A model generated the notes under the pieces. It was given only the letters and a program-made list of their open reading frames with translations. It had not been told where the DNA came from and made no database searches. 64,000 nt of DNA from NCBI GenBank assembly GCA_963775835.1, contig CAVZKV010000012.1:62001-126000 (forward strand), given 5' to 3'. The translations under genes were made by a program, and so were the position numbers. The DNA is from AWTP1-13 sp963775835 (GTDB lineage: Bacteria > Pseudomonadota > Alphaproteobacteria > Rhizobiales > Hyphomicrobiaceae). Positions within the stretch are counted from its first letter, which is position 1. Every line of letters begins with the position of its first letter. Positions 7,901 through 16,551 of this stretch are shown piece by piece.

Positions 7901-8980
7901 ATGATGCCGCCAGCACCCAAGCCCCGCCGCGCCGCACTGTTCCAAGCCATGCCCTGGGGTGGCCAATGCTGCCTGCTCCTTGCCGGTTCGCTGCTGCTGG
8001 CTGGGCTCTTTGCCGTGGCGCACCTGCCGGCCGCCTTGCTGTTGGGCCCGATGATCGCCGCTATCATTTTGGGCAGCAACGGCGCTTGCCTGAGCGTGCC
8101 GCGCCGTGCCGTGTTCGCCTCCCAGACCATTGTTGGCTGTTTGATCGCGCGTTCGATCACCGGCGACATCGTGCACGCCTTCCTCAGGGATTGGCCGCTC
8201 TTGCTCGCAACCGTGCTGGTCATTATCGCCACCAGCGGCGTCCTCGGCTGGCTCATCAGCCGCTGGCAGGTGTTGCCCGGGTCGACCGCGGTGTGGGGCA
8301 GCGCGCCGGGCGGCGCCTCGGTCATGATGATCATGGCAGGGGCGTTCGGTGCCGATGCCCGCTTGGTCGCCTTCATGCAATATTTGCGCGTGGTCCTGGT
8401 CGCGGCGGTCGCCTCGCTGGTCGCGCGCTTTTGGGTCGGCCAACCCGGCCCAAGCGCCGAAGTCGCCTGGTTCACCGCGCTTGACTGGGGCGGCTTCGTC
8501 GCCACGCTTTCGATCGCGGCCGGCGGCGGCCTGATCGGCATGGCGCTGAGAATTCCGGCCGGTGCCCTGCTCGTGCCGATGGCGATGGCGGCGATGCTCG
8601 AGGCGATTGGCCTCGTCACCATCGTGCTGCCGCCATGGCTATTGGCGATCAGCTACGCGTTTCTGGGCTGGAGCATCGGCCTTAGCTTCAACCGTGCGAT
8701 TCTGCAGCATGCCGCCCGCGCGCTGCTGCCGATCATGCTTGCCATCGGCGTCATGATCGGGGTGTGCGCCGCGCTCGCCGCCATACTGGTGCATTACGCC
8801 GGCATCGATCCGTTGACGGCCTATCTCGCCACCAGCCCAGGCGGCATGGATTCGGTGGCGATCATCGGGGCAGCCAGCAAGGCCGATCTGTCCTTCGTGA
8901 TGGCCTTGCAGGTCGTGCGTCTCGTGATCGTGCTGATCCTCGGACCACCGCTTGCCCGCTTCGTCGCCCAGCGCCTGTAA
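7901..8980 (+). CDS. AbrB-family (ammonia monooxygenase-like) membrane protein
   Basis: A 359-residue, almost wholly hydrophobic protein with about ten membrane helices and an internal duplication: LLLGPMIAAII and AVWGSAPGGASVMMIMA in the first half, LLVPMAMAAMLE and LATSPGGMDSVAIIG in the second. The repeated (A/S)PGG motif marks the AbrB duplication family (PF05145), often mislabelled a transcriptional regulator or ammonia monooxygenase. Its members are probably transporters of unknown substrate. Two consecutive ATGs can serve as start, after AGGGC. It converges with the lyase gene on the other strand. Confidence 0.85.
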   Translation: MMPPAPKPRRAALFQAMPWGGQCCLLLAGSLLLAGLFAVAHLPAALLLGPMIAAIILGSNGACLSVPRRAVFASQTIVGCLIARSITGDIVHAFLRDWPLLLATVLVIIATSGVLGWLISRWQVLPGSTAVWGSAPGGASVMMIMAGAFGADARLVAFMQYLRVVLVAAVASLVARFWVGQPGPSAEVAWFTALDWGGFVATLSIAAGGGLIGMALRIPAGALLVPMAMAAMLEAIGLVTIVLPPWLLAISYAFLGWSIGLSFNRAILQHAARALLPIMLAIGVMIGVCAALAAILVHYAGIDPLTAYLATSPGGMDSVAIIGAASKADLSFVMALQVVRLVIVLILGPPLARFVAQRL

Positions 8981-8989
8981 AGCGCCCTC

Positions 8990-9872
8990 TCATCGTCGAG
9001 CGGCCTTGGCGCGGGCCAACAAGCGCTCGGCGCGCGCCACGTGGGCCTTGTCGACCATGTGACCGCGGATGGCGATCACGCCGGCTTGCGGATTGTCCTT
9101 GAAGGCCTGCACGATCTCCTCCGAACTCGGCAATCTCCTCCGCAGCCGGCGTAAACACCTCGTTGATGACGGCCACCTGATTGGGATGGATCGCCATTTT
9201 GCCGCTGAAGCCGTCACGTGCCGCCGCCACGCACTCGCCGTGGAAGCCCGCCGCGTCGCGAAAATTGACGAACACCGTGTCGATGGCGGCGACCTCGGCG
9301 GCCGCAGCCGTAAACAGGCACAGGTCGCGGGCCAGGCGAAACGGCGAGGTCCAGGTACGGCCGTCATCCTCACGGTTGCTGCGCGCCCCAATCGCCGCCG
9401 ACAGGTCCTCGGCCCCCCAGGTCAGCGCCAGCAGCCGCGTGCTGGCGCCGATATAACTATGCATCTGCAGCAATGAGATGGGCGTCTCGGTCGTGAGCGC
9501 TATGATGCGCGTGCCCCGTCCCGGCTTGGCCGCGCGCTGCTCGGCAGACCCGAGCGCCACGGAAAGCGTGTGCACATCTTCGCCCGAGCGCGCCTTCGGC
9601 AGCAGGATGGCGTCTGGGCGTGCGTCCAAGACACCGATCAGATCGTCCTGCCAGTAGGGCGTGTCGAGCGCATTGATGCGCACCAGGATTTGCGGCCTGT
9701 GCTCGTTGGCTCCGGTTTCCTCGATGTAGGCCTTGGCGAGCGCGCGTGCCGCCGGCTTGTTGGCGGCGCTGACCGAATCCTCCAAGTCGAGGATCAAGCC
9801 GTCGGCACCGGTGCCCAAGCCCTTGGCAAGCTTCTTTTCATCGTCGGCCGGAATGAACAGCAACGAGCGCAT
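8990..9872 (-). pseudogene. HpcH/HpaI aldolase / CitE-like CoA-ester lyase, single-base frameshift
   Basis: The N-terminal three quarters (MRSLLFIPADDEKKLAKGL, LILDLEDSV, RINALDTPYWQDDL, LLPKA, ITTE-like TTETP) is a clear CoA-ester lyase of the HpcH/HpaI (malyl-CoA/citramalyl-CoA lyase) superfamily, with the Mg-binding DLED and the catalytic Arg of RIN. Near plus-strand 9124-9125 one extra base puts the C-terminus out of frame. Removing one T (minus strand) joins it to SEEIVQAFKDNPQAGVIAIRGHMVDK, the expected ending, which stops at 8990. Unrepaired, the frame runs on to 8862 with a nonsense basic tail. The gene starts ten bases after the MaoC gene, so the two form an operon for cleaving or hydrating a beta-hydroxyacyl-CoA. 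Confidence 0.8.
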
Positions 9873-9881
9873 CTTACAACC

Positions 9882-10343
9882 TCACAGCTTTGGCCGTTTG
9901 CGCATCATGCCCTGTCGCCGGCACTCCGCCACCAGTTCACCGCGTTGATTGTAGGCCTTGTGCAAAAACTCGACGATGCCGGCATCGGCACGCGAGCGGG
10001 TTTCGCGCTTGGAGATGATCTCCGTCGTTACCCGCAGGGTATCGCCGAGAAACACGGGTTTGGGGAACTTCACCTCGCTCATGCCGAGGTTGCCGATCGT
10101 GGTGCCGAGCGTGGTGTCGTTGACCGAAATGCCGATCATGACCCCGAGCGTGAACAGGCTGTTCACCAAGGGCTTGCCCCATTCGGTCTTGCTCGCGAAC
10201 TCGTGGTCGATATGCAGCGGCTGCGGGTTGTGCGTCAAACAGGAGAACAGCGTGTTGTCCATCTCTGTCACGGTACGGCGGATCTCGTGCTCGAACACAC
10301 GCCCCACCTCGAAGTCCTCCAGATAGAGTCCCGGCATTGTCAC
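9882..10343 (-). CDS. MaoC family dehydratase (mesaconyl-CoA hydratase-like)
   Basis: 153 residues with a hot-dog fold. The hydratase motif reads TEMDNTLFSCLTHNPQPLHIDHEFA, in which the Asp and His of the MaoC dyad are visible. MSEVKFPKPVFLGDTLRVTTEI is the typical strand after it. Enzymes of this shape hydrate enoyl-CoA or mesaconyl/methylfumaryl-CoA. Pairing with a CitE/HpcH-type lyase ten bases downstream resembles the meh-mcl pairs of C5-dicarboxyl-CoA metabolism (inference). The substrate is not determined. Confidence 0.85.
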   Translation of the reverse strand: MTMPGLYLEDFEVGRVFEHEIRRTVTEMDNTLFSCLTHNPQPLHIDHEFASKTEWGKPLVNSLFTLGVMIGISVNDTTLGTTIGNLGMSEVKFPKPVFLGDTLRVTTEIISKRETRSRADAGIVEFLHKAYNQRGELVAECRRQGMMRKRPKL

Positions 10344-10375
10344 CTCAACGCTTGGCCTGCGGCACCGTCCCCCCG

Positions 10376-10437
10376 CCCGGGGCTTGGCCCCGGGACGATC
10401 TTATCATCCAGCCGTTGCCGGCGAAGGGTCGCCGGCA
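10376..10437. other. Two strong stem-loops between nadK and the MaoC gene
   Basis: An 8-bp perfect stem with 3-base loop (CCCGGGGC TTG GCCCCGGG, 10376-10394) and a 9-bp perfect stem with 4-base loop (TGCCGGCGA AGGG TCGCCGGCA, 10416-10437). Neither has a T-run, so they are at best weak terminators or RNA-stabilising structures for the minus-strand nadK transcript. Confidence 0.4.
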
Positions 10438-10517
10438 GCGAACTTTACCCCCGGCCGATCGGGCCGGTGCCCAAGGCGTGAAGCGCAAGGGGGTTCGCCG
10501 CACACGATCCGACGGCG

Positions 10518-11300
10518 CTAATAGCGGAACTGTTCGGAGAGGATGCGCTCATCGAGGCTGTGGCCGGGGTCAAACAGCAAAAGCAGATCGATGTGGTTGA
10601 CCTGGGCAATCTCTGCCCGCGTCACCGATCGGGTCTCATTGTGGTCGGCGACGGCGCTGACGGGGCGCTTTTCCGGCTCCAGGACCTCGAACTCGATATT
10701 CGCCTCATTGGGCAAAAGAGCGCCGCGCCACCCTCGCGGTCGGAACGCACTAATGGGAGTTAAGGCCAACAGCGGCGCCTTGATCGGGATGATGGGCCCG
10801 AACACCGAGAGGTTGTAGGCGGTCGAACCGGCCGGGGTGGCCACCAGCGCGCCATCGCAGACGAGCTCGTCGAGCCGCACCCGGCCGTCGATCGAAATCC
10901 TGAGCTTTGCCGCCTGATGCGTCTGGCGGAACAGCGATACCTCGTTGATGGCCAGGCCGTTGTGCACGTCCCCGTTTTGGTCGTAGGCGGTCAGGGCCAG
11001 CGGATGGATGACGTTGCGTTCGGCGCGCTGAAGGCGACCGCGTAGGTCATTTTCGCTGTAGTCATTGGTAAGAAAGCCGACCGACCCCCAATTCATGCCG
11101 TAGATCGGGATAACATCCTTCAGATGCATGCGCAGGGTCTGCAGCATCAACCCGTCGCCGCCCAGCGCCACGATGACGTCGGCATGCATGGGATCGGCAT
11201 TGCCATATTTGTTGATCAAGCGTTCGCGGGCATCGAGCGCCTGTGGCACTTCGCTCGCCACGAACGCAATCTTCTCGAACTTGCCTGCCGATCCTGTCAT
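10518..11300 (-). CDS. nadK: NAD kinase
   Basis: Phosphorylates NAD to NADP with ATP or polyphosphate in the cytosol. The 260-residue form starting MTGSAGKFEK shows ALGGDGLMLQTL (GGDG at 47-50, NAD/phosphate binding), IYGMNWGSVGFL, a conserved INEVSL and DGALVATPAGSTAYNLS, the full set for NadK. The frame is open 21 codons further upstream, but the shorter start matches the family's length. It is divergent from cutA with 57 bases between. Confidence 0.93.
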   Translation of the reverse strand: MTGSAGKFEKIAFVASEVPQALDARERLINKYGNADPMHADVIVALGGDGLMLQTLRMHLKDVIPIYGMNWGSVGFLTNDYSENDLRGRLQRAERNVIHPLALTAYDQNGDVHNGLAINEVSLFRQTHQAAKLRISIDGRVRLDELVCDGALVATPAGSTAYNLSVFGPIIPIKAPLLALTPISAFRPRGWRGALLPNEANIEFEVLEPEKRPVSAVADHNETRSVTRAEIAQVNHIDLLLLFDPGHSLDERILSEQFRY

Positions 11301-11357
11301 ATGCTGCCCGGCGCCGAAGCCTGGGTGTCGGCGCCTGCTCCCTGGAGTCTTAATCAG

Positions 11358-11693
11358 TTGCAAGCCAACGAAAAGCTCGTTCTGATCTATTCGACCTATG
11401 CCTCTTTGGCCGAGGCCGAGCGGATCGGTGAGGCGCTGATAGATCGTGGTCTGGCCGCATGCGTCAATATTTTTCCCGGCATGACGTCAATATATGTCTG
11501 GGAGGGCAAGCGCCAGCGCGAAAGCGAGACCGCCATGCTGATCAAGACGCGCCAGGCGGTGGCCGCCAAGGTCATCGCCGAGGTGCGGGCGCTGCATTCC
11601 TACAGCAACCCTGCCCTCATCGTCTTGCCTATTGTCGATGGATCGCCCGACTTCCTTAACTGGATCTTGGCACAGACGGCCGCGTCTCCCTGA
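11358..11693 (+). CDS. cutA: Divalent-cation tolerance protein CutA
   Basis: 111 residues from a TTG preceded by GGAG. The sequence VLIYSTYASLAEAERIGEALIDRGLAACVNIFPGMTSIYVWEGK, followed by MLIKTRQAV and HSYSNPALIVLPIVDGSPDFLNWI, is diagnostic of CutA. CutA is a small trimeric ferredoxin-like protein linked to copper and other divalent metal tolerance. No ATG exists in a suitable place in this frame; an earlier in-frame ATG overlaps the divergent nadK. Confidence 0.88.
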   Translation: MQANEKLVLIYSTYASLAEAERIGEALIDRGLAACVNIFPGMTSIYVWEGKRQRESETAMLIKTRQAVAAKVIAEVRALHSYSNPALIVLPIVDGSPDFLNWILAQTAASP

Positions 11694-11798
11694 TCTGGAC
11701 CCTGCTCTGGGCCCGGCTCTGGGGCGCTGGCGCGCCGCCTCGCCCCGGGGCGCGCGCGCTGGCCCCCCTATCTGCGCCCGACGCCACCTGCCTCAGCA

Positions 11799-12923
11799 TC
11801 AAGCGCTGCCGCTTGCCGGCTGCTTGGACCGGGGCGCACCCGGTCCTGCTGCGCGCGATGTTTCGATCATAATGAGTTCGGCCAAGTTGTCGGCGGTGAT
11901 GTAACCGACGAAGCGTCCCTGGCCGTCGACCACGCCCACCACGCGCTGGCCCGCGCGCTGCAGCAGGCGAAGAATGTTTTCCACGCAGGCGTTTTCCGGG
12001 ACGGTCGGAACATCGCGCTGCATGATCTCGATCACGGGGGTTTGCCCGCCCGTGCGCTGCAAGGCGGAAATCAGGGCATCGCGCGTCAGCACACCGCGCA
12101 AGGTGCCCGCCCCATCGAGCACCGGGAACTCCTGCTGCGTCGTGCGCAGCAGCAAGGCTGCCGCATCGTCCGCCGTCGCCATCGGCGTCAGCGATTGAAA
12201 CGAGGTGATCATCGAATGCCGGGCAAGATAGCCGCGGGTGTACTCGCGCGCCTGCACGTAGCCGGCCTCACCGCTGGCCGCCAGGAAAATGAAGGCCGCC
12301 ACCAGGATCAGGAGCGGATTGCCGAACAGCCCGATGAACCCGAACAGGAGGGCGAGGCCCTGGCCGATTAGGGCGGCAATGCGCGTGGCGCGCGTGTAGC
12401 CCAGCGGTATCGCCAGCAAGGCGCGGAGCACGCGGCCGCCGTCCATCGGAAAGGCCGGAATGAGATTGAACAGCAGCAGCGCGCCGTTGGCGGCGGCAAG
12501 GCGCCCGGTCATGCTCGATTGCGCCTGCTCGAGTTGGGCCATCTGGGAGAGATCGAAGCGGGCGCCCAGCACGAACATCAGCACGATGACGATCAGCAAA
12601 GTGACCAGAGGCCCGGCCAAGGCCACGACGATTTCCTGACCAGGCTTCTCCGGCATGCGCTCCAACGAGGCAACGCCACCAATCGGCAACAGCGTGATCT
12701 CCGGCGTGTTGATGCCGTAGCGCCGCGCCGCAAGCACATGGCCGAATTCGTGCAGCACCACGCTCACGAACAAAAGCACGATGAAAATGAGACCATCGAG
12801 GGCCTCGGCGGCGCCGCCGCGCGCCCAGTGGATCGCACCGATCCAGGCCAGCAGCAGAAAGAACGTCATGTGAATACGCACGGCCGTCGAGCCGACATCG
12901 AACAACTTGATCGACCAACCCAT
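11799..12923 (-). CDS. Site-2 protease family (M50) zinc metalloprotease with CBS domains
   Basis: 374 residues. Six or so membrane helices carry the zinc motif HEFGH (58-62) and the third ligand in NLIPAFPMDGGRV (D161). The C-terminal third has two CBS domains (about 235-350; LTPMATADDAAALLL, VPTVPENACVENIL), followed by a Pro/Ser/Gly tail. M50 proteases with CBS domains cleave membrane-bound regulators or peptides, and the CBS pair may sense adenine nucleotides. No substrate such as an anti-sigma factor lies nearby. Start codon fits MGWSIKLF, the usual beginning. Confidence 0.9.
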   Translation of the reverse strand: MGWSIKLFDVGSTAVRIHMTFFLLLAWIGAIHWARGGAAEALDGLIFIVLLFVSVVLHEFGHVLAARRYGINTPEITLLPIGGVASLERMPEKPGQEIVVALAGPLVTLLIVIVLMFVLGARFDLSQMAQLEQAQSSMTGRLAAANGALLLFNLIPAFPMDGGRVLRALLAIPLGYTRATRIAALIGQGLALLFGFIGLFGNPLLILVAAFIFLAASGEAGYVQAREYTRGYLARHSMITSFQSLTPMATADDAAALLLRTTQQEFPVLDGAGTLRGVLTRDALISALQRTGGQTPVIEIMQRDVPTVPENACVENILRLLQRAGQRVVGVVDGQGRFVGYITADNLAELIMIETSRAAGPGAPRSKQPASGSA

Positions 12924-13507
12924 TGGGTCACTCCTCGAGGCTGCCCGGCGCGGCAGTTGGGCCCGAATGCGGGCAGCTGTGGCCGTATGTCGGTCTGCGC
13001 CGCGGGCCGGTCAAGCGCGTTTGCACATTGCCTGTCGCATTTTGACGGGGCGCGGCGGCAGCCAGGGTTGCGCGCGCTCCGCCCCTGCGCGGTCCCAGCG
13101 CGGCCTGCGCCCCCAAGCAATGAGCGCGTCGCAGGAACGCGTTGAAATTGCGCGGCCCGTGCGCAGCCGACGGCTGTGCGCCGGCCGCCGGATCGCGCGC
13201 CGACGGCCGTCGGCCGCAGGTGGCTTGCCAGCGTGCCGGCGCAGCCGCGGGCCACGACCGCCGCCGCGGTCTCGCCAAGTCCTCGACCAGGCGTCTGGAC
13301 CAAGCCGCGGAGGTTGCGAGACTGGCCCCAAGACCCAGCCGTGGCGATGTGCTAGGGGACCGCAAGCTTTCTAAGCCGCCAACGCTTCTGGCCACCTTGG
13401 GCCCCAAACCCTCCGCCCGGCGTGCCAGCCCGCGCACTCCTCGGCCAACACCGCCTCCGGCTCTGGCCGGCCCGGAACCTCCAGCTGAGCCGCCGCGTTC
13501 ACTTTCG

Positions 13508-13523
13508 ACGGTCACTTGACCGT
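13508..13523. promoter_or_regulatory. Operator-like palindrome upstream of the ROK gene
   Basis: ACGGTCA CT TGACCGT is a perfect inverted repeat with 7-base arms, 37 bases before the ROK start codon, a typical place for a repressor site. The binding protein is unknown. Confidence 0.4.
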
Positions 13524-13524
13524 A

Positions 13525-13556
13525 CTTGGGGCGAAGCGAGTTTGGGGCTAAGCGAG
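13525..13556 (+). repeat. 16-bp tandem repeat over the ROK ribosome binding region
   Basis: Two copies, CTTGGGGCGAAGCGAG and TTTGGGGCTAAGCGAG, 14 of 16 bases identical, ending four bases before the start codon. The copies duplicate the AGCGAG that probably acts as ribosome binding site. Confidence 0.6.
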
Positions 13557-13560
13557 GCGC

Positions 13561-14679
13561 ATGGCAAAACGAGCCGACGAGCAAGTCCAACTTCCCACGC
13601 ACGGCGCTTCGGTGCTGCCCAGCGTGAAGGTCGACAGCTACAACCTCGAGGTCGAGGACGACGAGGGCTTTGTCGGCGACAGGGCGAGCAAGATCGCGTT
13701 CTGGGGAATTGTCGACAAGTGGCGAAAGACGCTGAAGGAGCTGGGCGAGGATCCCCTCGGTGACAAACCCAGTGAGGACATCGGCAAGAAGAAGCTCGCA
13801 ACACTCCTCAACGAGGGCGATCCCACCGCGGCCGGTCTGGTGCAGAGCGCGGTCGAGGAATTCGCCCAGCAGCTCGCCCAGGTGATCCGCCGTTTCTTGC
13901 GCCTCAAGGATTGGCGGGACACGGAATGCCTCGTCATCGGCGGCGGCTTTCGCGCCAGTCGCCTTGGCGAGCTGGCGGTCGGACGCGCCGGCCTCCTGCT
14001 CAAGGCCGACGGGGTTCCCGTCGACCTCGAGCTCATTCGCAACGATCCGGATCATGCCGGTCTCATCGGTGCCGCGCATCTGCTGCCGGCCTGGATGCTG
14101 AAGGGCTACGATGCAATTCTCGCGGTCGACGTCGGTGGCACCAACATCCGCGCCGGTGTGGTCGAGCTCAATCTCGGCAAGTCCAGCGACCTCGGCAAGG
14201 CGCAGGTGGCGCGCTCGAGCTTGTGGCGGCATAGCGAGGAAGACATCAAGCGTGACGACGCCGTGGAACAGCTGATCGATATGCTGCAGGAGCTGATCGA
14301 TTGGAGCCGGAAGAACAAGGTTGCTTTGGCACCCCTGATCGGCATCGGCTGCCCTGGCGTGATTCACGAGGATGGCTCGATCGAGCGCGGAGCCCAGAAC
14401 CTGCCGGGCAACTGGGAGAGCAGCCGGTTCAACCTACCGGCAAGCCTGCGCGAGGGCATACCCAAGATCGACGAGCACGAAACCGTGGCCGTGATGCACA
14501 ACGACGCCGTCGTGCAAGGCTTGAGCGAACTGCCAAACGTCAAGGATCGCACGCATTGGGGCGTGCTCACCATCGGCACCGGCCTCGGCAACGCCCGCTT
14601 TACCAACCGCCACGAGGGAAAAAGCCGCAACGGCAAAGGCAAGGACGAAAAAAGCAAGGGCGACAAGGCCAAGGACTGA
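13561..14679 (+). CDS. ROK-fold sugar kinase-like protein with circularly permuted motif order
   Basis: 372 residues. The central part has the ATP-binding DVGGTNIR (190-197), GIGCPG (261-266), NLPGNW, HNDA with candidate catalytic Asp 315, and IGTGLGNA (338-345), all typical of ROK kinases. Unusually, the pieces normally found at the C-terminus of ROK proteins come first: LVIGGGF at 124-130 and DHAGLIGAAHLLP at 164-176, directly before DVGGT. The zinc motif GHxxx and the helix-turn-helix of ROK repressors are absent. The first 90 residues (SYNLEVEDDEGFVGDRASKI) belong to no family I know, and the tail is a Lys/Gly/Asp run. Probably a cytosolic phosphotransferase or a relative that lost activity; its substrate is unknown. 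Confidence 0.75.
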   Translation: MAKRADEQVQLPTHGASVLPSVKVDSYNLEVEDDEGFVGDRASKIAFWGIVDKWRKTLKELGEDPLGDKPSEDIGKKKLATLLNEGDPTAAGLVQSAVEEFAQQLAQVIRRFLRLKDWRDTECLVIGGGFRASRLGELAVGRAGLLLKADGVPVDLELIRNDPDHAGLIGAAHLLPAWMLKGYDAILAVDVGGTNIRAGVVELNLGKSSDLGKAQVARSSLWRHSEEDIKRDDAVEQLIDMLQELIDWSRKNKVALAPLIGIGCPGVIHEDGSIERGAQNLPGNWESSRFNLPASLREGIPKIDEHETVAVMHNDAVVQGLSELPNVKDRTHWGVLTIGTGLGNARFTNRHEGKSRNGKGKDEKSKGDKAKD

Positions 14680-14719
14680 ACGGCTCGTCGGCGGCAGCCC
14701 ACGGTCACGCGGCCGAGGC

Positions 14720-15330
14720 GACGCCCGGCGCCTCGGCGCCGCGGCTCGCCGCAGGTAAAGCCGTTCGACGTCCTGGGCGGGAAGCGGTTTGCCGAAGAGA
14801 TAACCCTGCACTTCCGTGCAGCCCTCGAAAGCCACCGCGGCGTTGCTCTTGCGTCTCCACGCCCTCGGCGGTTGTCGTCATGCCGAGCCCCCTCGCCATG
14901 GCGGTGATGGCGCGCCCGATCTTGACCGCACTCACGCCCTCGGTGATGTTTTCGATGCATGAGCGATCGATCTTGATCTTGCCGAACGGGAAGCTCTGTA
15001 GATAGCTGAGCAAGGAGTAGCCCGTTGCGAAATCGTCCATCGAGATCCTGACACCCACGCAGACCGTAAAGTGTCGCCAATGTCGTTTCGTTGTCTTGCA
15101 GCAATACCGCCTCGGCCCCGACCTCGCGCTTGAGGTGCTCGAGCCGCGGCCGGAAGGCCAGCACCGCCGCGTCGAAGCGTCCGAGCTCGCGAGCGGCGTG
15201 CCTGCTCTCAAACACGTCGTTTCCCGGGGTATTCACCAGACCGGCGCCACGATGCAGTTCGGCAACCTTGTCGTGCAGGCCGCTTCAGGCCGGATTGGCC
15301 TTTACCGTGTTGGAGAGCACCAAATTGACG
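14720..15330 (-). pseudogene. Decayed EAL-domain (c-di-GMP phosphodiesterase) gene
   Basis: Pieces of one EAL domain appear in order on the minus strand but in three different frames: EAVLLQDNETTLATLYGLRG (about 15113-15054), then GVRISMDDFATGYSLLSYL through GLGMTTTAEGVETQEQ (about 15055-14843), then GCTEVQGYLFGKPLPAQDVERL (about 14825-14760). Upstream, a VNLVLSNT segment near 15320 matches the VNLSP region of such domains, with a stop soon after. At least two frameshifts and one stop are needed to break it, so this is true decay, unlike the single-lesion genes elsewhere. The EAL signature residues at the start are not recognisable. Confidence 0.75.
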
Positions 15331-16057
15331 TGATGGGTAAGGAAGAGCCCCCAAATCACGGGCCGCCAGATCGAATGCCGCAAGCAAGTAGTAGACGTGA
15401 TGGATCCGGGCACGCCGCTTGATCGCGCTCGCAGATTGAGCGAGCCAGGCGCGGCCTGCGCCCCTTGGGACCAGCGCGAACACATTGCCCCCCCAGGCGA
15501 TCCCGGACGGCAGCTCCGGTGATCGACAAGCCCGCCCGCCCCGCCTTCCCATCACGGGCGCAATGGGCAATGCCGACGATCTCGCCTCCCCTTGGGGATT
15601 ATCCGCTAGGGGCTAAATAAAGCCCGCTTGCGCCGCGATTTGTGCTTAAGGCTTGGTTTGCGCCCCGCCCCGGCCTCACGCCGCGGAGGCGATCGGCATG
15701 CGAACGCACGGCGGCGCCCTGCCGCGCGCTGACCCAAGGCCGGCCCGGATCGGATCGGTGCGTTGGTCGGCGTGCATCTGCCGACCTCATGCATCCGGCA
15801 TCTCGATTCTCGCATCGCTTGTGAGCATGGCTTTGGTTGTAAGCGGGGCATTGCACCAGCCCTTCCCGCTCACGATCACGCCGACAGCTGCGCTACAGGC
15901 CCGGCGCGGCGCAAAAAAAATCCGTTGCATGCATGAAAGCCGGGGCGTGGGAGGGTGGGCGACCAATGCGCCGGGGCAGGTGCCGGCCGGCCCCGGCCCG
16001 TGCTATCGTTTCTGCCGGATCAGAACGCACCCGGCAATGGCATGGAGCTTGTCACCC
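15331..16057. other. Gene-free stretch of about 730 bp
   Basis: No protein family is recognisable. A short AT-richer patch lies near 15605-15650 and an A8 run near 15913. The frame of the following NTF2-like gene is open upstream to 15653, but the encoded residues look random and the gene has a good start of its own at 16058. Confidence 0.5.
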
Positions 16058-16423
16058 ATGGCGGATAGCCAACACCACCTCGCGGCTTTGCGTGAGCTCA
16101 ATGGCAACTTCGTGCGGGCCGTTGACAAAGCCGATGTCGCCTGGTTTGACGCCAATCTCGCGACCGACTTCTACAATACCAATCCCGACGGCAGCTTTGT
16201 CGATCGCGCCGCCTTTCTGGCCCAGATCGGCCGCGGCTCGTTGGTCAAAGACATTCGCGAACACGACGTCGTCATCCGCATTCTCGGCGACTTCGCCATT
16301 ATTCATGCCCGCACGAGCTACCAGAAGCCGGACGGTACGCAAGGCGCCGGCCGCTATACCGACGATTGGTCTTGGCGCGACGGGCGTTGGCAATGCGTGT
16401 CTGCCCATGTGACGCGCTTATGA
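16058..16423 (+). CDS. Nuclear transport factor 2 (SnoaL/DUF4440-like) family protein
   Basis: 121 residues from an ATG ten bases after GGAG; an in-frame ATG seven codons earlier is possible. LRELNGNFVRAVDKADVAWFDANLATDFYNTNPDGSFVDRAAFLAQI, then VVIRILGDFAIIHARTSYQKPDG and DDWSWRDGRWQCVSAHVTRL, are typical of the cone-shaped NTF2/SnoaL fold. These small proteins are isomerases, polyketide cyclases or binding modules. No active-site assignment is possible here and it stands alone. Confidence 0.75.
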   Translation: MADSQHHLAALRELNGNFVRAVDKADVAWFDANLATDFYNTNPDGSFVDRAAFLAQIGRGSLVKDIREHDVVIRILGDFAIIHARTSYQKPDGTQGAGRYTDDWSWRDGRWQCVSAHVTRL

Positions 16424-16551
16424 GGCACGCTGGCATAGCCCCGCGTCATTCCAAGAAAAATCCCCACGGGGCGCGGCATCGCCCTGGCTTTGCGTTCCGA
16501 GGGGTGCGGGCAACAACAGCACGTCCGCAAAGAGCGCCCGAGCCGCCCAGC

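Larger units (their letters stand above)
12924..13560. other. Gene-free GC-rich 637-bp stretch
   Basis: Open frames exist on both strands but none resembles a protein family or has a plausible start. The left part is very GC-rich. The last 55 bases before the ROK gene hold a perfect palindrome (13508-13523) and a 16-bp tandem repeat (13525-13556). The rest may be decayed coding sequence. Confidence 0.5.

Noticed and set aside
12928..14367. A 479-codon antisense frame over the ROK gene and its upstream gap
   Set aside because: Shadow of the ROK gene; its extension into the gap looks random.
15653..16057. N-terminal extension of the NTF2-like protein
   Set aside because: No family similarity and a good internal start with a ribosome binding site exists at 16058.
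16448..16475. CCCCGTGGGG hairpin with T5 as a pyrG terminator (minus strand)
   Set aside because: Stem of four with a two-base loop is too weak, and it lies 80 bases past the pyrG stop.
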